From the NCBI RefSeq assembly GCF_004402485.1, contig NZ_SOFG01000011.1, positions 558,001 to 622,000 on the forward strand: DNA of 64,000 nucleotides, given 5' to 3'. Numbering within the stretch: position 1 is the first letter of the stretch; each line of letters starts with the position of its first letter. The DNA is from Cryobacterium algoricola (GTDB taxonomy: Bacteria > Actinomycetota > Actinomycetes > Actinomycetales > Microbacteriaceae). The position numbers and the translations under genes are program-made. The notes beneath the pieces were generated by a model. The model searched no databases. It was given only the letters and a program-made list of their open reading frames with translations, and had not been told where the DNA came from. This document shows, piece after piece, positions 6,917 through 15,233 of this stretch.

Positions 6917-9709
6917 ATGAGCTTGCCGCAGCTCCACCCTGCCGATTCCACTGACCCCGTCGCGTCGATCTATCGGGAAACGGCTGATGAGGTGCTCAGC
7001 GCATTCGGCAGCTCGCGCTCAGGGCTGACGACCGGCGCGGCGGACGAGCGGCGCATCCGCTCGGGCAGCAACGCGATCGTCGCCCTCAAGAAGGAGTCCA
7101 CGCTGAGGCGCTACCTGCGCCAGTTCGCGGACTGGATGATCGTGTTGCTCCTCGCGAGCGCCGCCATCACGGGGTTCCTCGGCGACCTGGGCACCGCGGG
7201 CGTCCTCGTCGCCCTCGTCGGCTTCAACACCCTGATCGGTTTCGTGCAGGAGAACCGCGCGGAGAAGACCATGGAGGCGCTCGAGAGGCTCGTCGACCCG
7301 ACCACCCAGGTCTATCGGGACGGCGTCCTGACCGAGATCGAGTCCCGTGCACTCGTGCCAGGCGACGTAGTGCGACTCACCGAAGGCGCCTCCGTGCCCG
7401 CCGACGTGCGGCTGGTCGACACCACCGCCTTCTCCACCAACGACTTCGCCCTGACCGGCGAGAGCGACCCGACCCGGAAGTTCGCCCGGCCGATCCCACA
7501 CGAGGTTCCGCTCGCGGACCGCCACAACCTGGCGTTCGCGGGCACCAGCGTTGCGACCGGCGAGGCGCTCGGCCTCGTCACCGCCACCGGGATGCACACC
7601 GAGCTGGGGCGGATCGCCCGGCTCAGCCAGTCGGCCCCGCAGACCCGGAGCCCGCTGCAGGTCGAGACGGGCAAGATCGCGAAGTACGTCACGTACGGCG
7701 TCGCCGTGGTGTCTCTCGTCGTGCTCGTCATCGCCGTGCAGTCCGAACTTCCGCTCCGCGAAGCGATGCTCTTCGCCGTCGGATTCGCCTGCGCCCTCAT
7801 CCCCCAGGGGCTGCCCGCGGAGGTCAACACCGCCCTCGCCGCGGCCGCAGGCACCCTCGCCCGACAGAATGCCCTTGTCAAGAAGCTCAGCTCGGTGGAG
7901 ACGCTCGGGGCGACGCACGTGATCTGCACCGACAAGACCGGCACGCTCACCAAGAACGAGATGACGGTCAGCGAGCTCGTCGTCGGCGGCGCCGACTACC
8001 GGGTCACCGGAATCGGCTACGCGCCGCTCGGCGTCTTCGAGCCGGAGCCGCGGAGCGGCGCGGCAACGGACCGGTTGCGCGCGTTCCTCACCGCGGGGGT
8101 CTTTGCGAACAACGCCCGGCTGGTCGCCCCGACCGGAGACGACGACTGGCGAATCCTCGGCGACCCGACGGAAGGCGCCCTCCTGGTCGCGGCAGGCAAG
8201 GCCGGAATCGACCTCGAGGCTTTGCGCGCCGGCTCCCCCGAAATCAGCGAGTTGCCGTTCGATTCCACCCGGAAACTGATGACCAGCATCCGTCGGGGCC
8301 CGGACGGAGTCATCACCGCATACTCGAAGGGCGCCCCGGAGAGCCTTCTCGCCCGGGCCACCCTGATCGACGACGGCAGCACCGTCCGCTCGCTCACGGA
8401 CGCCGACCGTACCGTCCTTCTCGCCCGGCACACCGAGAAGGCGAGCCGCGCGCTGCGCAACCTCGTCTTCGCGACGCGGGTGCTCACCGAAGCGGATGCC
8501 GCCAGTGGCGACATCACCGTCATCGAACGCAATCTGACCGTCCTGGGCCTCGTCTCGATGCAGGACCCGATCCGCGACGCCGTCCCCGCCGCCATGACGA
8601 CCGTGCTCGCCGCCGGGGTGAAGGTCAACATCGTCACGGGCGACTTCTCCCTCACGGCCGAGGCCATCGCGCACCAGGCCGGACTGTCGGGCGACGACGG
8701 TCTCAGCATCGTCACCGGCGCCGAGCTCGCGGAGATGCCCGATGCCGAGGTGCTCCGTCACGCGCTCGGCGGCGGCACCGTCTTCAGCAGGGTCGCACCG
8801 GAGGACAAGGTGCGCATCGTCGACCTCGTCAAGGCCTCCGGCCACATCGTCGCCGTCACCGGCGACGGCATCAACGATGCGCCGGCGTTGCGGCACGCGA
8901 ACATCGGGGTCGCGATGGGCGCCTCCGGGACGGATGTCGCCAAGCAGGCCGCCGAGATCGTGCTGCTCGACGACAGCTTCGCGACCCTCGTCAACGCGAT
9001 CGCCGAGGGCCGGACGATCTACCGCAACATCACCAAGGGCGTGCTGAGCTGCCTGACCTCGAACATCGCCGAGTTCGTGGTGAACACCGCAAGCCTGGCC
9101 CTGGCCTCCCTGTTCGGCGTGCCCCTCGCCCTGAACGTGCTGCAGTTCCTCGCGATCGACCTACTCGGGGAGATCTTCCCGATCGCGGCGCTCGGCAAGG
9201 ACCCCGCAGAAGGGGAGACGATGAAGGACCCGCCGCGGGATTCCCGCGCGCGGATCCTGAACGGGCGGTCGATCGTCGACGTACTCTGGTGCGGGTCGCT
9301 GATCGGCGCCTTCGCCATGGTCAACTACCTGGCCTTCTTCACGCGGAACGGAATCGACCCGTTCAGCCAGGCGGTGCCCGCCGTGCCGCTCGCCCAGGCT
9401 ATGTCGATCACCTACGTCACGATCATGGTCTGCCAGCTGGTCAGCATCATCCAGCGCCGCAGCGTGCACGGGTTCTTCACGAGGTACCAGTTCACCAACG
9501 CCTCGTTCTGGTACGCCATCGCGCTCGCGCTCACGATCATGCTCGTCATCGTGTACGTGCCGTTGGTCGCGGGCTTCTTCGGCACGAGCGGGCTCGGTGT
9601 CCTCGACTGGTTCTTCGTCCTCTGCACCGCCGTCGTGTTCCTCGGCATCCGTGAGGGTGGTGCGGCCCTTCGGCGCCGCCGCGCGAGCGTACCCGTCCTC
9701 CGGGCCTGA
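6917..9709 (+). CDS. P-type cation-transporting ATPase (type II)
   Basis: A 930-residue ATP-driven cation pump of the plasma membrane. Order: cation ATPase N-domain, two helices near residues 70-110, actuator domain with TGES (Thr180), M3-M4 with PQGLP (Gln297), phosphorylation site DKTGTLT (Asp339), nucleotide domain with KGAPE, hinge TGDGINDAP (Asp650), then six C-terminal helices. Compared with SERCA, the M4 motif PEGLP has Gln in place of the ion-binding Glu. In M5 the NIAEFV segment keeps Glu, and in M6 DLLGEIFP offers Asp and Glu. The transported ion is therefore uncertain; Ca, Mn, Na or Mg are all possible. The ATG follows TAGCCT by 6 nt. Confidence 0.9.
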   Translation: MSLPQLHPADSTDPVASIYRETADEVLSAFGSSRSGLTTGAADERRIRSGSNAIVALKKESTLRRYLRQFADWMIVLLLASAAITGFLGDLGTAGVLVALVGFNTLIGFVQENRAEKTMEALERLVDPTTQVYRDGVLTEIESRALVPGDVVRLTEGASVPADVRLVDTTAFSTNDFALTGESDPTRKFARPIPHEVPLADRHNLAFAGTSVATGEALGLVTATGMHTELGRIARLSQSAPQTRSPLQVETGKIAKYVTYGVAVVSLVVLVIAVQSELPLREAMLFAVGFACALIPQGLPAEVNTALAAAAGTLARQNALVKKLSSVETLGATHVICTDKTGTLTKNEMTVSELVVGGADYRVTGIGYAPLGVFEPEPRSGAATDRLRAFLTAGVFANNARLVAPTGDDDWRILGDPTEGALLVAAGKAGIDLEALRAGSPEISELPFDSTRKLMTSIRRGPDGVITAYSKGAPESLLARATLIDDGSTVRSLTDADRTVLLARHTEKASRALRNLVFATRVLTEADAASGDITVIERNLTVLGLVSMQDPIRDAVPAAMTTVLAAGVKVNIVTGDFSLTAEAIAHQAGLSGDDGLSIVTGAELAEMPDAEVLRHALGGGTVFSRVAPEDKVRIVDLVKASGHIVAVTGDGINDAPALRHANIGVAMGASGTDVAKQAAEIVLLDDSFATLVNAIAEGRTIYRNITKGVLSCLTSNIAEFVVNTASLALASLFGVPLALNVLQFLAIDLLGEIFPIAALGKDPAEGETMKDPPRDSRARILNGRSIVDVLWCGSLIGAFAMVNYLAFFTRNGIDPFSQAVPAVPLAQAMSITYVTIMVCQLVSIIQRRSVHGFFTRYQFTNASFWYAIALALTIMLVIVYVPLVAGFFGTSGLGVLDWFFVLCTAVVFLGIREGGAALRRRRASVPVLRA

Positions 9710-9735
9710 AGCATCCGCTTCGCACCGGGGCCGGC

Positions 9736-9833
9736 ACCGCGCCCGCGCCGGTTTCGGCGGCCCGCGACCGCGCCCGCGCCGGTTTCCGCACACCGCGCCC
9801 GCCGTTTCGGGCGCGCCCTGCCGAAACCGGTGC
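9736..9833. repeat. GC-rich direct and inverted repeats
   Basis: Within the 197-bp gap before the AlkC-like gene, a perfect 19-bp direct repeat (ACCGCGCCCGCGCCGGTTT) occurs at 9736-9754 and 9767-9785. The outer segment GCGCCGGTTTCGGC (9745-9758) is the inverted partner of GCCGAAACCGGTGC (9820-9833) with one mismatch. It could be a terminator for the ATPase gene or a degenerate repeat element. Confidence 0.55.
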
Positions 9834-9906
9834 GGTGTCGGTCCCGGCCGCGATCTGGCACGCTGGAGGGGTACACCGCTGCACCAGCACCAGCACCAGG
9901 AGTTCC

Positions 9907-11013
9907 ATGCCTTTCGCCGACCAACTCATCGGAATGCCGACCGCGGTCGCCCTCACCACGGCGATCCAGGCCGTCACGCCGCACGCGCCGCTCACCGCCC
10001 TGCACGAAGCCACCGGGATGCTCGCCCCCTTCTCGCTTCGTGAGCGGAGCGACCTGCTGCGCGACGCCCTGCTGGCCGACCTGCCCGGCGACTACACCTC
10101 GTTCGCCGCGACCATCCGCGCCGCCGCGTCGGGACCCGCGCCGTTCACGGGCTGGCTGATCTGGCCGGTGTCGACCGCGATCGCGGTCAAGGGCATCGAG
10201 GCGGGCACGGATACCGCCTTCGACGACGCCCTGGGTATGCTCGCCGAGCTCACCGGCCGGCTCAGCTCCGAATTCGCCATCCGGATCCTGCTCGAACACG
10301 ACCTCGACCGGGCGCTCCCGGTCGTGCTGGGCTGGACCGCCTCGAGCGACGCCGACGTGCGCCGGCTGGCGTCGGAGGGCACCCGGCCGTTCCTGCCGTG
10401 GGCACGCCGGGTGCCGGGCATCCTCGCCGAGCCGACCGCGACGCTGCCGATCCTGCACGCGCTGTACCGCGACGAGGACGAGGTCGTGCGCCGGTCCGTC
10501 GCCAACCACCTCAACGACCTCAGCAGGCAGCAGCCGGAGCTCGTGGTCGCCACGACGGCCGCCTGGCTCGCCGACCCGGACGCGAACACCGCCCGGCTCG
10601 TGCGACACGCGCTGCGCACCCTCGTGAAACGGGGCAACCCGGCCGCGCTCGCACAGCTCGGTTTCCATGCCGCCGACGTGACGGTGGCCGGCCCGGTGCT
10701 GAACGAGACGAACGTGCCGTTCGGCGGAACGGTGAACTTCACCGCCAGCATCCGCAACGATGCCCGGGTCACCACCCGCCTGGTGGTCGACTATGTCATG
10801 CACCACCAGAAGGCGAACGGCACCCTCAGCGGCAAGACGTTCAAGCTCACGACCCTGACCCTGGAGCCCGGCGAGGTCGTGCTCCTGACCAAGGGGCACT
10901 CGCTGCGGGCGATCACCACGCGCAGGTACTACCCCGGAGAGCACGCCGTCGAACTGCAGGTGAACGGCGTGCCGTCGGGCAAGACACCCTTCACCCTGCT
11001 GCCGGAGGCCTGA
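9907..11013 (+). CDS. AlkC-like DNA alkylation repair protein
   Basis: A 368-residue all-helical HEAT-repeat protein of the AlkC/AlkD superfamily, which excises N3- and N7-alkylpurines without base flipping. Helical repeats run to about residue 260, with SDADVRRLASEGTRPFLPWA and DEDEVVRRSVANHLNDLSRQ among the conserved DNA-contacting stretches. The last 100 residues (from VLNETNVPFGG) form a beta-rich immunoglobulin-like domain, the feature that separates AlkC from AlkD. The start has AGGAG upstream, so a 24-codon longer frame is rejected. The 3' end overlaps the convergent methyltransferase gene by 23 bp. Confidence 0.83.
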   Translation: MPFADQLIGMPTAVALTTAIQAVTPHAPLTALHEATGMLAPFSLRERSDLLRDALLADLPGDYTSFAATIRAAASGPAPFTGWLIWPVSTAIAVKGIEAGTDTAFDDALGMLAELTGRLSSEFAIRILLEHDLDRALPVVLGWTASSDADVRRLASEGTRPFLPWARRVPGILAEPTATLPILHALYRDEDEVVRRSVANHLNDLSRQQPELVVATTAAWLADPDANTARLVRHALRTLVKRGNPAALAQLGFHAADVTVAGPVLNETNVPFGGTVNFTASIRNDARVTTRLVVDYVMHHQKANGTLSGKTFKLTTLTLEPGEVVLLTKGHSLRAITTRRYYPGEHAVELQVNGVPSGKTPFTLLPEA

Positions 11014-11650
11014 CCGGCCGGATCGCCCTGACCACGACGTCGCGCACGGGGGTCGCGTCGTCGTGAGCGGCGGGCGCCTCCCGTCCGCGCGATTCGGCGA
11101 CCTCGACCTCGAGGTCCTCGCCGGCGATCGCGGCAAGCACGTCGTCGACCCCGAACATCAGCTCGCGGAAGTGCGCCCGGTGCTCGCCGGCATCGGCTTC
11201 TGAGACGTCGTGGCCGACGATGAGCAGGGTGCCGCCCGGCGCGACGGCCGCCGCGAGCGCCCGGAACAGCTGGCTCCTGGCGGGCCCGGGCAGGTGCATG
11301 AACTGCGACGTGACGAGGTCGAATGAGCGGGGCTCAGGCGACCAGGCGGTCAGGTCGTGCTGTTCCCAGCGGATGCGCGCCGCGGCCGGTCCGTCGACGG
11401 ACTCCGCCCGGGCGCGCGCCTTGGCGAGCGCGTTCGTCGAGATGTCGACGCCGGTGACCTGCCACCGGCGCAGCGCCAGCCAGAGCGCGTCACCGCCCTC
11501 CCCGCTGCCGATGTCGAGTGCCCGGCCCGGTGCGAGCGAGGTGGCTTCGGACACCAGCACGGGATTCGGGTCGCCGCTCCACGCCAGCCCGGGGGCGGCG
11601 TAGCGGTCCTCCCAGTAGTCGCGGCCGAACGGGTGTTCCTCGTGTGTCAT
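10991..11650 (-). CDS. SAM-dependent methyltransferase (class I)
   Basis: A 219-residue Rossmann-fold methyltransferase. The SAM loop is ALDIGSGEGGDALWLA (about residues 42-57), followed by VTGVDIS (motif II) and FDLVTSQFMHLP (motif IV/V). It starts EEHPFGRDYWEDRYAAPGLAWSG, a pattern seen in thiopurine/tellurite-resistance-type (TehB-like) methyltransferases. The start has GGAGGT upstream. It is divergent from an XRE-cupin regulator with 78 bp between starts, so the regulator may control it. The substrate is unknown. Confidence 0.85.
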   Translation of the reverse strand: MTHEEHPFGRDYWEDRYAAPGLAWSGDPNPVLVSEATSLAPGRALDIGSGEGGDALWLALRRWQVTGVDISTNALAKARARAESVDGPAAARIRWEQHDLTAWSPEPRSFDLVTSQFMHLPGPARSQLFRALAAAVAPGGTLLIVGHDVSEADAGEHRAHFRELMFGVDDVLAAIAGEDLEVEVAESRGREAPAAHDDATPVRDVVVRAIRPVRPPAAG

Positions 11651-11704
11651 GGCAGACCTCCTGCACCGATGCTCGGCCAGGAGAAACGGAATCGCCAAGC
11701 CCGT

Positions 11705-11728
11705 TTGCCGAAGTGGCAAGATCGACCC
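11705..11728 (+). promoter_or_regulatory. operator/promoter of the XRE-cupin gene
   Basis: The inverted repeat TTGCC-gaagt-GGCAA (11705-11719) overlaps a weak -10 candidate CAAGAT (11717-11722) that lies 6 nt before the ATG. The arrangement suggests autoregulation, perhaps also of the divergent methyltransferase gene. Confidence 0.4.
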
Positions 11729-12334
11729 ATGGAAGACACATCCGCTTCGACAGAATCGATGCTCGCGGCCGTCGGCCCGCTGCTGCGGGCCCGGCGCACC
11801 GAACAAGGCATGACACTCGCCGAGCTGTCCGGCATCACGGGCATCTCGGTCAGCACGCTGTCGCGGCTCGAATCCGGGCAACGGCGTCCCGCGCTCGAGC
11901 TGCTCCTGCCGCTGGCCCGGGCCTATGCCGTTCCGCTCGACGAACTGGTCGGGGCGCCGGAGACGGGTGACCCGCGCATCCACTTGCGGCCGACGCGGCA
12001 CCGCGACCAGACGATCGTGCCGCTGTCCCGCGGTAGCAGCGGCGGACCGCAGGCCTTCAAGCACCTGATCCCCGCCTCGGTGGCAGAGCGGGAGCCGGAT
12101 CCGAGGGTGCACGAGGGGTACGAGTGGATCTACGTGCTGCGCGGCCGCCTGCGCCTCGTGCTCGGCGCGCACGACCTCGTGCTCCCGGCCGGGGAGGCCG
12201 CCGAGTTCGACACCCGCACGCCGCATTGGTTCGGCAGGGTCGGGCCGGGCGACGTCGAGTTCCTCACCCTCTTCGGCCGGCAGGGCGAGCGGATGCACGT
12301 GCGCGCGGCTCCGCCCGGACGCCTGGGCGAGTGA
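11729..12334 (+). CDS. XRE-family regulator with C-terminal cupin
   Basis: A 201-residue cytosolic regulator. Residues about 12-70 form an XRE helix-turn-helix (MTLAELSGITGISVSTLSRL, then ESGQRRPALELLLPLARA). Residues about 115-190 form a cupin barrel with HEGYEWIYVLRGRLRL and a second half around LPAGEAAEFDTRTPHWF. The cupin should sense a small ligand. The start is the ATG 6 nt after a CAAGAT box. A longer upstream frame crosses the promoter and is not credible. It is divergent from the methyltransferase gene and 18 bp from the convergent lysyltransferase-like gene. Confidence 0.87.
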   Translation: MEDTSASTESMLAAVGPLLRARRTEQGMTLAELSGITGISVSTLSRLESGQRRPALELLLPLARAYAVPLDELVGAPETGDPRIHLRPTRHRDQTIVPLSRGSSGGPQAFKHLIPASVAEREPDPRVHEGYEWIYVLRGRLRLVLGAHDLVLPAGEAAEFDTRTPHWFGRVGPGDVEFLTLFGRQGERMHVRAAPPGRLGE

Positions 12335-12352
12335 CTCGCGGCCGCGAGCCTC

Positions 12353-14848
12353 TCACCGCGCCCCGGTGTTGCGCAGCAACTCCATTGTCTGGGCCGTTGT
12401 CAGGTCAGGAAGGTAGGCGTTGGCCAGTGAGCGGCCGATGAGGGGGAGCGTGAGCGGGTCACGGTACGCCAGGTGGAGACTCCGGTAAGACGGGTGGAAC
12501 TTCGACTTGTATCTGAACAGGGAGGCGAATCCGTAGGAGGGCTCCAGCATCCGCGACACCAGGTTCATGAAATCGGCCAACGGGGTCGGCGTACCGGGTT
12601 CCTCCCCAGCCGACGGCGGCATGGTCGCGAGCGGTGCGCCGGAGAGGCTGAGGGTCGCGAGACCGTCCTTCTGCATGCGCAGGGCGGCGGAGGCGATCAG
12701 GAATTCCATGATTCCGGGCATGCTGTCGTCCGCTCGCCGCATGAAGTCGAGCGTCCATCCGACTGGTGCGCCATCCCGGTAGACCGGCAGCCAACTCGTG
12801 ATCGCCTGGATGCGATGGTCTGCGTCGACGGCGAGCATGAGCCGCACGTCCGGGTCCTTGAGCTGCTCCAGACCGCCCAGGGTGAAGCCCATCTCCGGGA
12901 GCGCCTTCTCGCTCACCCACTGCTCTGAGATCGCCCGCACCTGGGTTTGCGAGTCGCTGGAGAGGTCGGTATAAGTCACCCACTGCGCCGTGATGCCCTG
13001 CTTCAGTGCGCGATTGAGCGGTGTTCGCACGTTCTGCCACGACTTGCCCGTGAGGGAGAGGGTGAGTGGATCGATGAGCGTCTCCACGCCGACGGGCACC
13101 GAGGACCACCCGAGTTCGTCGAAGTAGGAGAGATACTCCTCGTGAATGCTGTAGAAGGCCACGACCCAGTTCTGGCTGTCGCAATACGCTATGAATTCGA
13201 GGATGGCGTCTCGTTCCGTTCCGCTGGCGCAGAGCGGGTCGGACACCGTGATCGCCACTCCCCCGACGAGTCGGTAGGCGACGGCGGAGTCGGTTGTGTC
13301 GCTGAACCAGTAGCGGTTGCCGTCCCACGTGGCCATGAATCCGTAGGTGCCGGCCCCGCGCCTGATGAAGCGACGGATCGTGTCCTGCCCCATCGTCGCA
13401 TCCGCAGGGACGACGGTCGAGATCAGCAGGCGAATGAGGCAGACACACACGATGGCCCAGAAGACCGGTCCCATCCACTGGGACACGAACTGGGTGAGGG
13501 GGTCCCTCGACATGAAGAACACGTCGCGTGAGAGGACGAAGTTCACCGGTACGAATCGAAGGGGGATGCCGAGGGCGAGGTTCCCGGGTTCGAGTGCGGG
13601 CGCGAAGCTGTCGATGGTGGCGCGGGCCACCACGAAATAGCTCGCCGAGAGCGCGACGAGTGCCGCCCCGCTCACAACCCAGAACTGACCGATTCGACGC
13701 GAAGTCGAGACCAGGCGGAAGTTCCGGCGCGTGACGATGAGCACAACCGCCACGCTGACCGGGATAAGGATCGGGCCGCCGATCCAGACGATGATCTCGA
13801 CGATGTCGATGGAGGACGCGGTCGCCGACCCATCCCCCTGATCCAGGGCGCTGGCCACATAGACGGTCGAGAGGACGGCGAGGACGACATTCATGATGAT
13901 CGCGAGCCACCAGGCCGCCCGCTTCCCCTGCCGGAGACCATAGGCGGACACGAGCAGCAGGACGAGGGGAACGAAGAGCATGACGACGGATCCGGGGCTG
14001 TGAATCGCCAGAAAGGCCTGGTCGTGCGCGCAGGCCAGCACGGTCTCCTGTGCACAGGCATCGCGGACGTCCTCGATCGCGGGGAACGGGTCGCCGAAAA
14101 TCCAGCCGAACAGGGACAACACCCCTGAGCCGTTCGACGCCGCTGAGATTGCGGGTCCGATCGCACTGATCGCCACCGCCAGGGAAACCAGAGTCCTGGT
14201 CTCCGTGTGCGTGCTCCTGTGGAGATTGAACCGCGCCCGACGCTCGTGCAGGATCTCGCCGAGGAAGAGTCCGAGAACGGCGGCGATCAGCCGATAGGCG
14301 TCGGCGGAGGTTCCCCCGTACAGCGCCAGGACGAGAAGAGTCGCGAAACCCCAGACACGAATCCTCCTCCGCACCAGCGGCCCTGCGAAGGCGCTCGCGG
14401 CCAACGCTGCTCCCGCGATCGGGATCACGGGGTCCAGAGTCGCCGCGAAATTCATGTCAGTCGACCACCACTCGCCGATGCGTCCGCCGCCCCACTGGAG
14501 GAGCACCCCGAGACCGACACCGAGGAGACCCGTGACCGTCATGGCCAGCAGTAGTCGGGCATGGCCAAGGGAGCGCTCAGCCTGGGGCAGGATCACGAGG
14601 CACGCGAAGACGACGACGATGAGTTGGGCCGGGCTGTCCACCATGACGAGTGATGAGACGATCGACCACCAACGACCGGAGCCGATCGTCGAATCCGCGT
14701 CGGCGCCCCACGACTGCGCCGTTATCGGGGAGAGGGGACCGAACAGCGTGCCCGCGATTCCGGATGCGACGAGAACAGAGCACAGGAACAGCAGACTCAC
14801 CGGCATCGACATCAGATAACGGCCGACGTAACGCCGAGCGTGCTTCAC
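12353..14848 (-). CDS. lysylphosphatidylglycerol synthase-like membrane protein (DUF2156)
   Basis: An 831-residue integral membrane protein. The N-terminal half has many hydrophobic helices; its first block (GRWWSIVSSL, then PQAERSLGHARLLLAMTVTG) resembles rhomboid-like folds. The C-terminal third, from about residue 490, is a soluble GNAT-type DUF2156/LPG-synthase domain (YGFMATWDGNRYWFSD, LTLSLTGKSWQNVRTPLNRA, and near the end SLFRYKSKFHPSYRSLHLAYRDP). Such enzymes transfer an amino acid from aminoacyl-tRNA to phosphatidylglycerol, lowering envelope charge. I chose the GTG at 14846-14848 with GGGGA upstream, because longer frames run through the tRNA. Which amino acid is used cannot be read. 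Confidence 0.82.
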   Translation of the reverse strand: MKHARRYVGRYLMSMPVSLLFLCSVLVASGIAGTLFGPLSPITAQSWGADADSTIGSGRWWSIVSSLVMVDSPAQLIVVVFACLVILPQAERSLGHARLLLAMTVTGLLGVGLGVLLQWGGGRIGEWWSTDMNFAATLDPVIPIAGAALAASAFAGPLVRRRIRVWGFATLLVLALYGGTSADAYRLIAAVLGLFLGEILHERRARFNLHRSTHTETRTLVSLAVAISAIGPAISAASNGSGVLSLFGWIFGDPFPAIEDVRDACAQETVLACAHDQAFLAIHSPGSVVMLFVPLVLLLVSAYGLRQGKRAAWWLAIIMNVVLAVLSTVYVASALDQGDGSATASSIDIVEIIVWIGGPILIPVSVAVVLIVTRRNFRLVSTSRRIGQFWVVSGAALVALSASYFVVARATIDSFAPALEPGNLALGIPLRFVPVNFVLSRDVFFMSRDPLTQFVSQWMGPVFWAIVCVCLIRLLISTVVPADATMGQDTIRRFIRRGAGTYGFMATWDGNRYWFSDTTDSAVAYRLVGGVAITVSDPLCASGTERDAILEFIAYCDSQNWVVAFYSIHEEYLSYFDELGWSSVPVGVETLIDPLTLSLTGKSWQNVRTPLNRALKQGITAQWVTYTDLSSDSQTQVRAISEQWVSEKALPEMGFTLGGLEQLKDPDVRLMLAVDADHRIQAITSWLPVYRDGAPVGWTLDFMRRADDSMPGIMEFLIASAALRMQKDGLATLSLSGAPLATMPPSAGEEPGTPTPLADFMNLVSRMLEPSYGFASLFRYKSKFHPSYRSLHLAYRDPLTLPLIGRSLANAYLPDLTTAQTMELLRNTGAR

Positions 14849-15010
14849 GTCTCGTCCCCGGAACGGGCACAACAACCGCCGACCCGAACGCACAACCTGC
14901 AGACGTCCAACACACTTCCCCCCGGTACGATCACAGTCCTGATGACGGGGTTTAGCGTACAAGGATTCCCTGAGAGCTCGAAGGCGCTCCCGACCGGTGG
15001 CTGGACATGC

Positions 15011-15053
15011 AAAAAGCCCCGTGAACAGGATTTCTCCTCTGCACGGGGCTTTT
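15011..15053 (-). terminator. intrinsic terminator of tRNA-Arg
   Basis: A perfect 12-bp stem (AAAAGCCCCGTG pairing with CACGGGGCTTTT) with an 18-nt loop lies just after the tRNA in its reading direction and ends in a T run. An A run on the other side means it could also work in reverse. Confidence 0.85.
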
Positions 15054-15059
15054 GTACTG

Positions 15060-15132
15060 TGCGCCCGAAGGGATTCGAACCCCCAACCTTCTGATCCGTA
15101 GTCAGATGCTCTATCCGTTGAGCTACGAGCGC
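15060..15132 (-). tRNA. tRNA-Arg (anticodon ACG)
   Basis: The cloverleaf is complete on the minus strand. The acceptor arm GCGCTCG pairs with CGGGCGC (one G-U), the D arm is GCTC/GAGC, the anticodon arm is TCTGA-CTACGGA-TCAGA giving anticodon ACG, and the T loop is TTCGAAT. The discriminator is A and CCA is not encoded. A34 is the expected target of the TadA encoded near 1.0 kb. An intrinsic terminator follows 6 nt downstream. Confidence 0.96.
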
Positions 15133-15233
15133 ATGTGCCAGGCGAAATCCTTCGCGAAGACAACTTAGAAACTATAACAGATTTCCGGGCCCCTCCCGTT
15201 CGAGGGCTTGCGAGAGACACACGGATGCTGCGC

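Noticed and set aside
7019-8896. 625-codon frame antisense to the P-type ATPase gene
   Set aside because: High-GC shadow of a clear gene; low-complexity His/Gly/Arg/Glu-rich product with no domain.
10991-12298. 435-codon version of the methyltransferase
   Set aside because: The extra 215 codons lie antisense to the XRE-cupin gene; the ATG at 11650 has a strong ribosome site and matches the family length.
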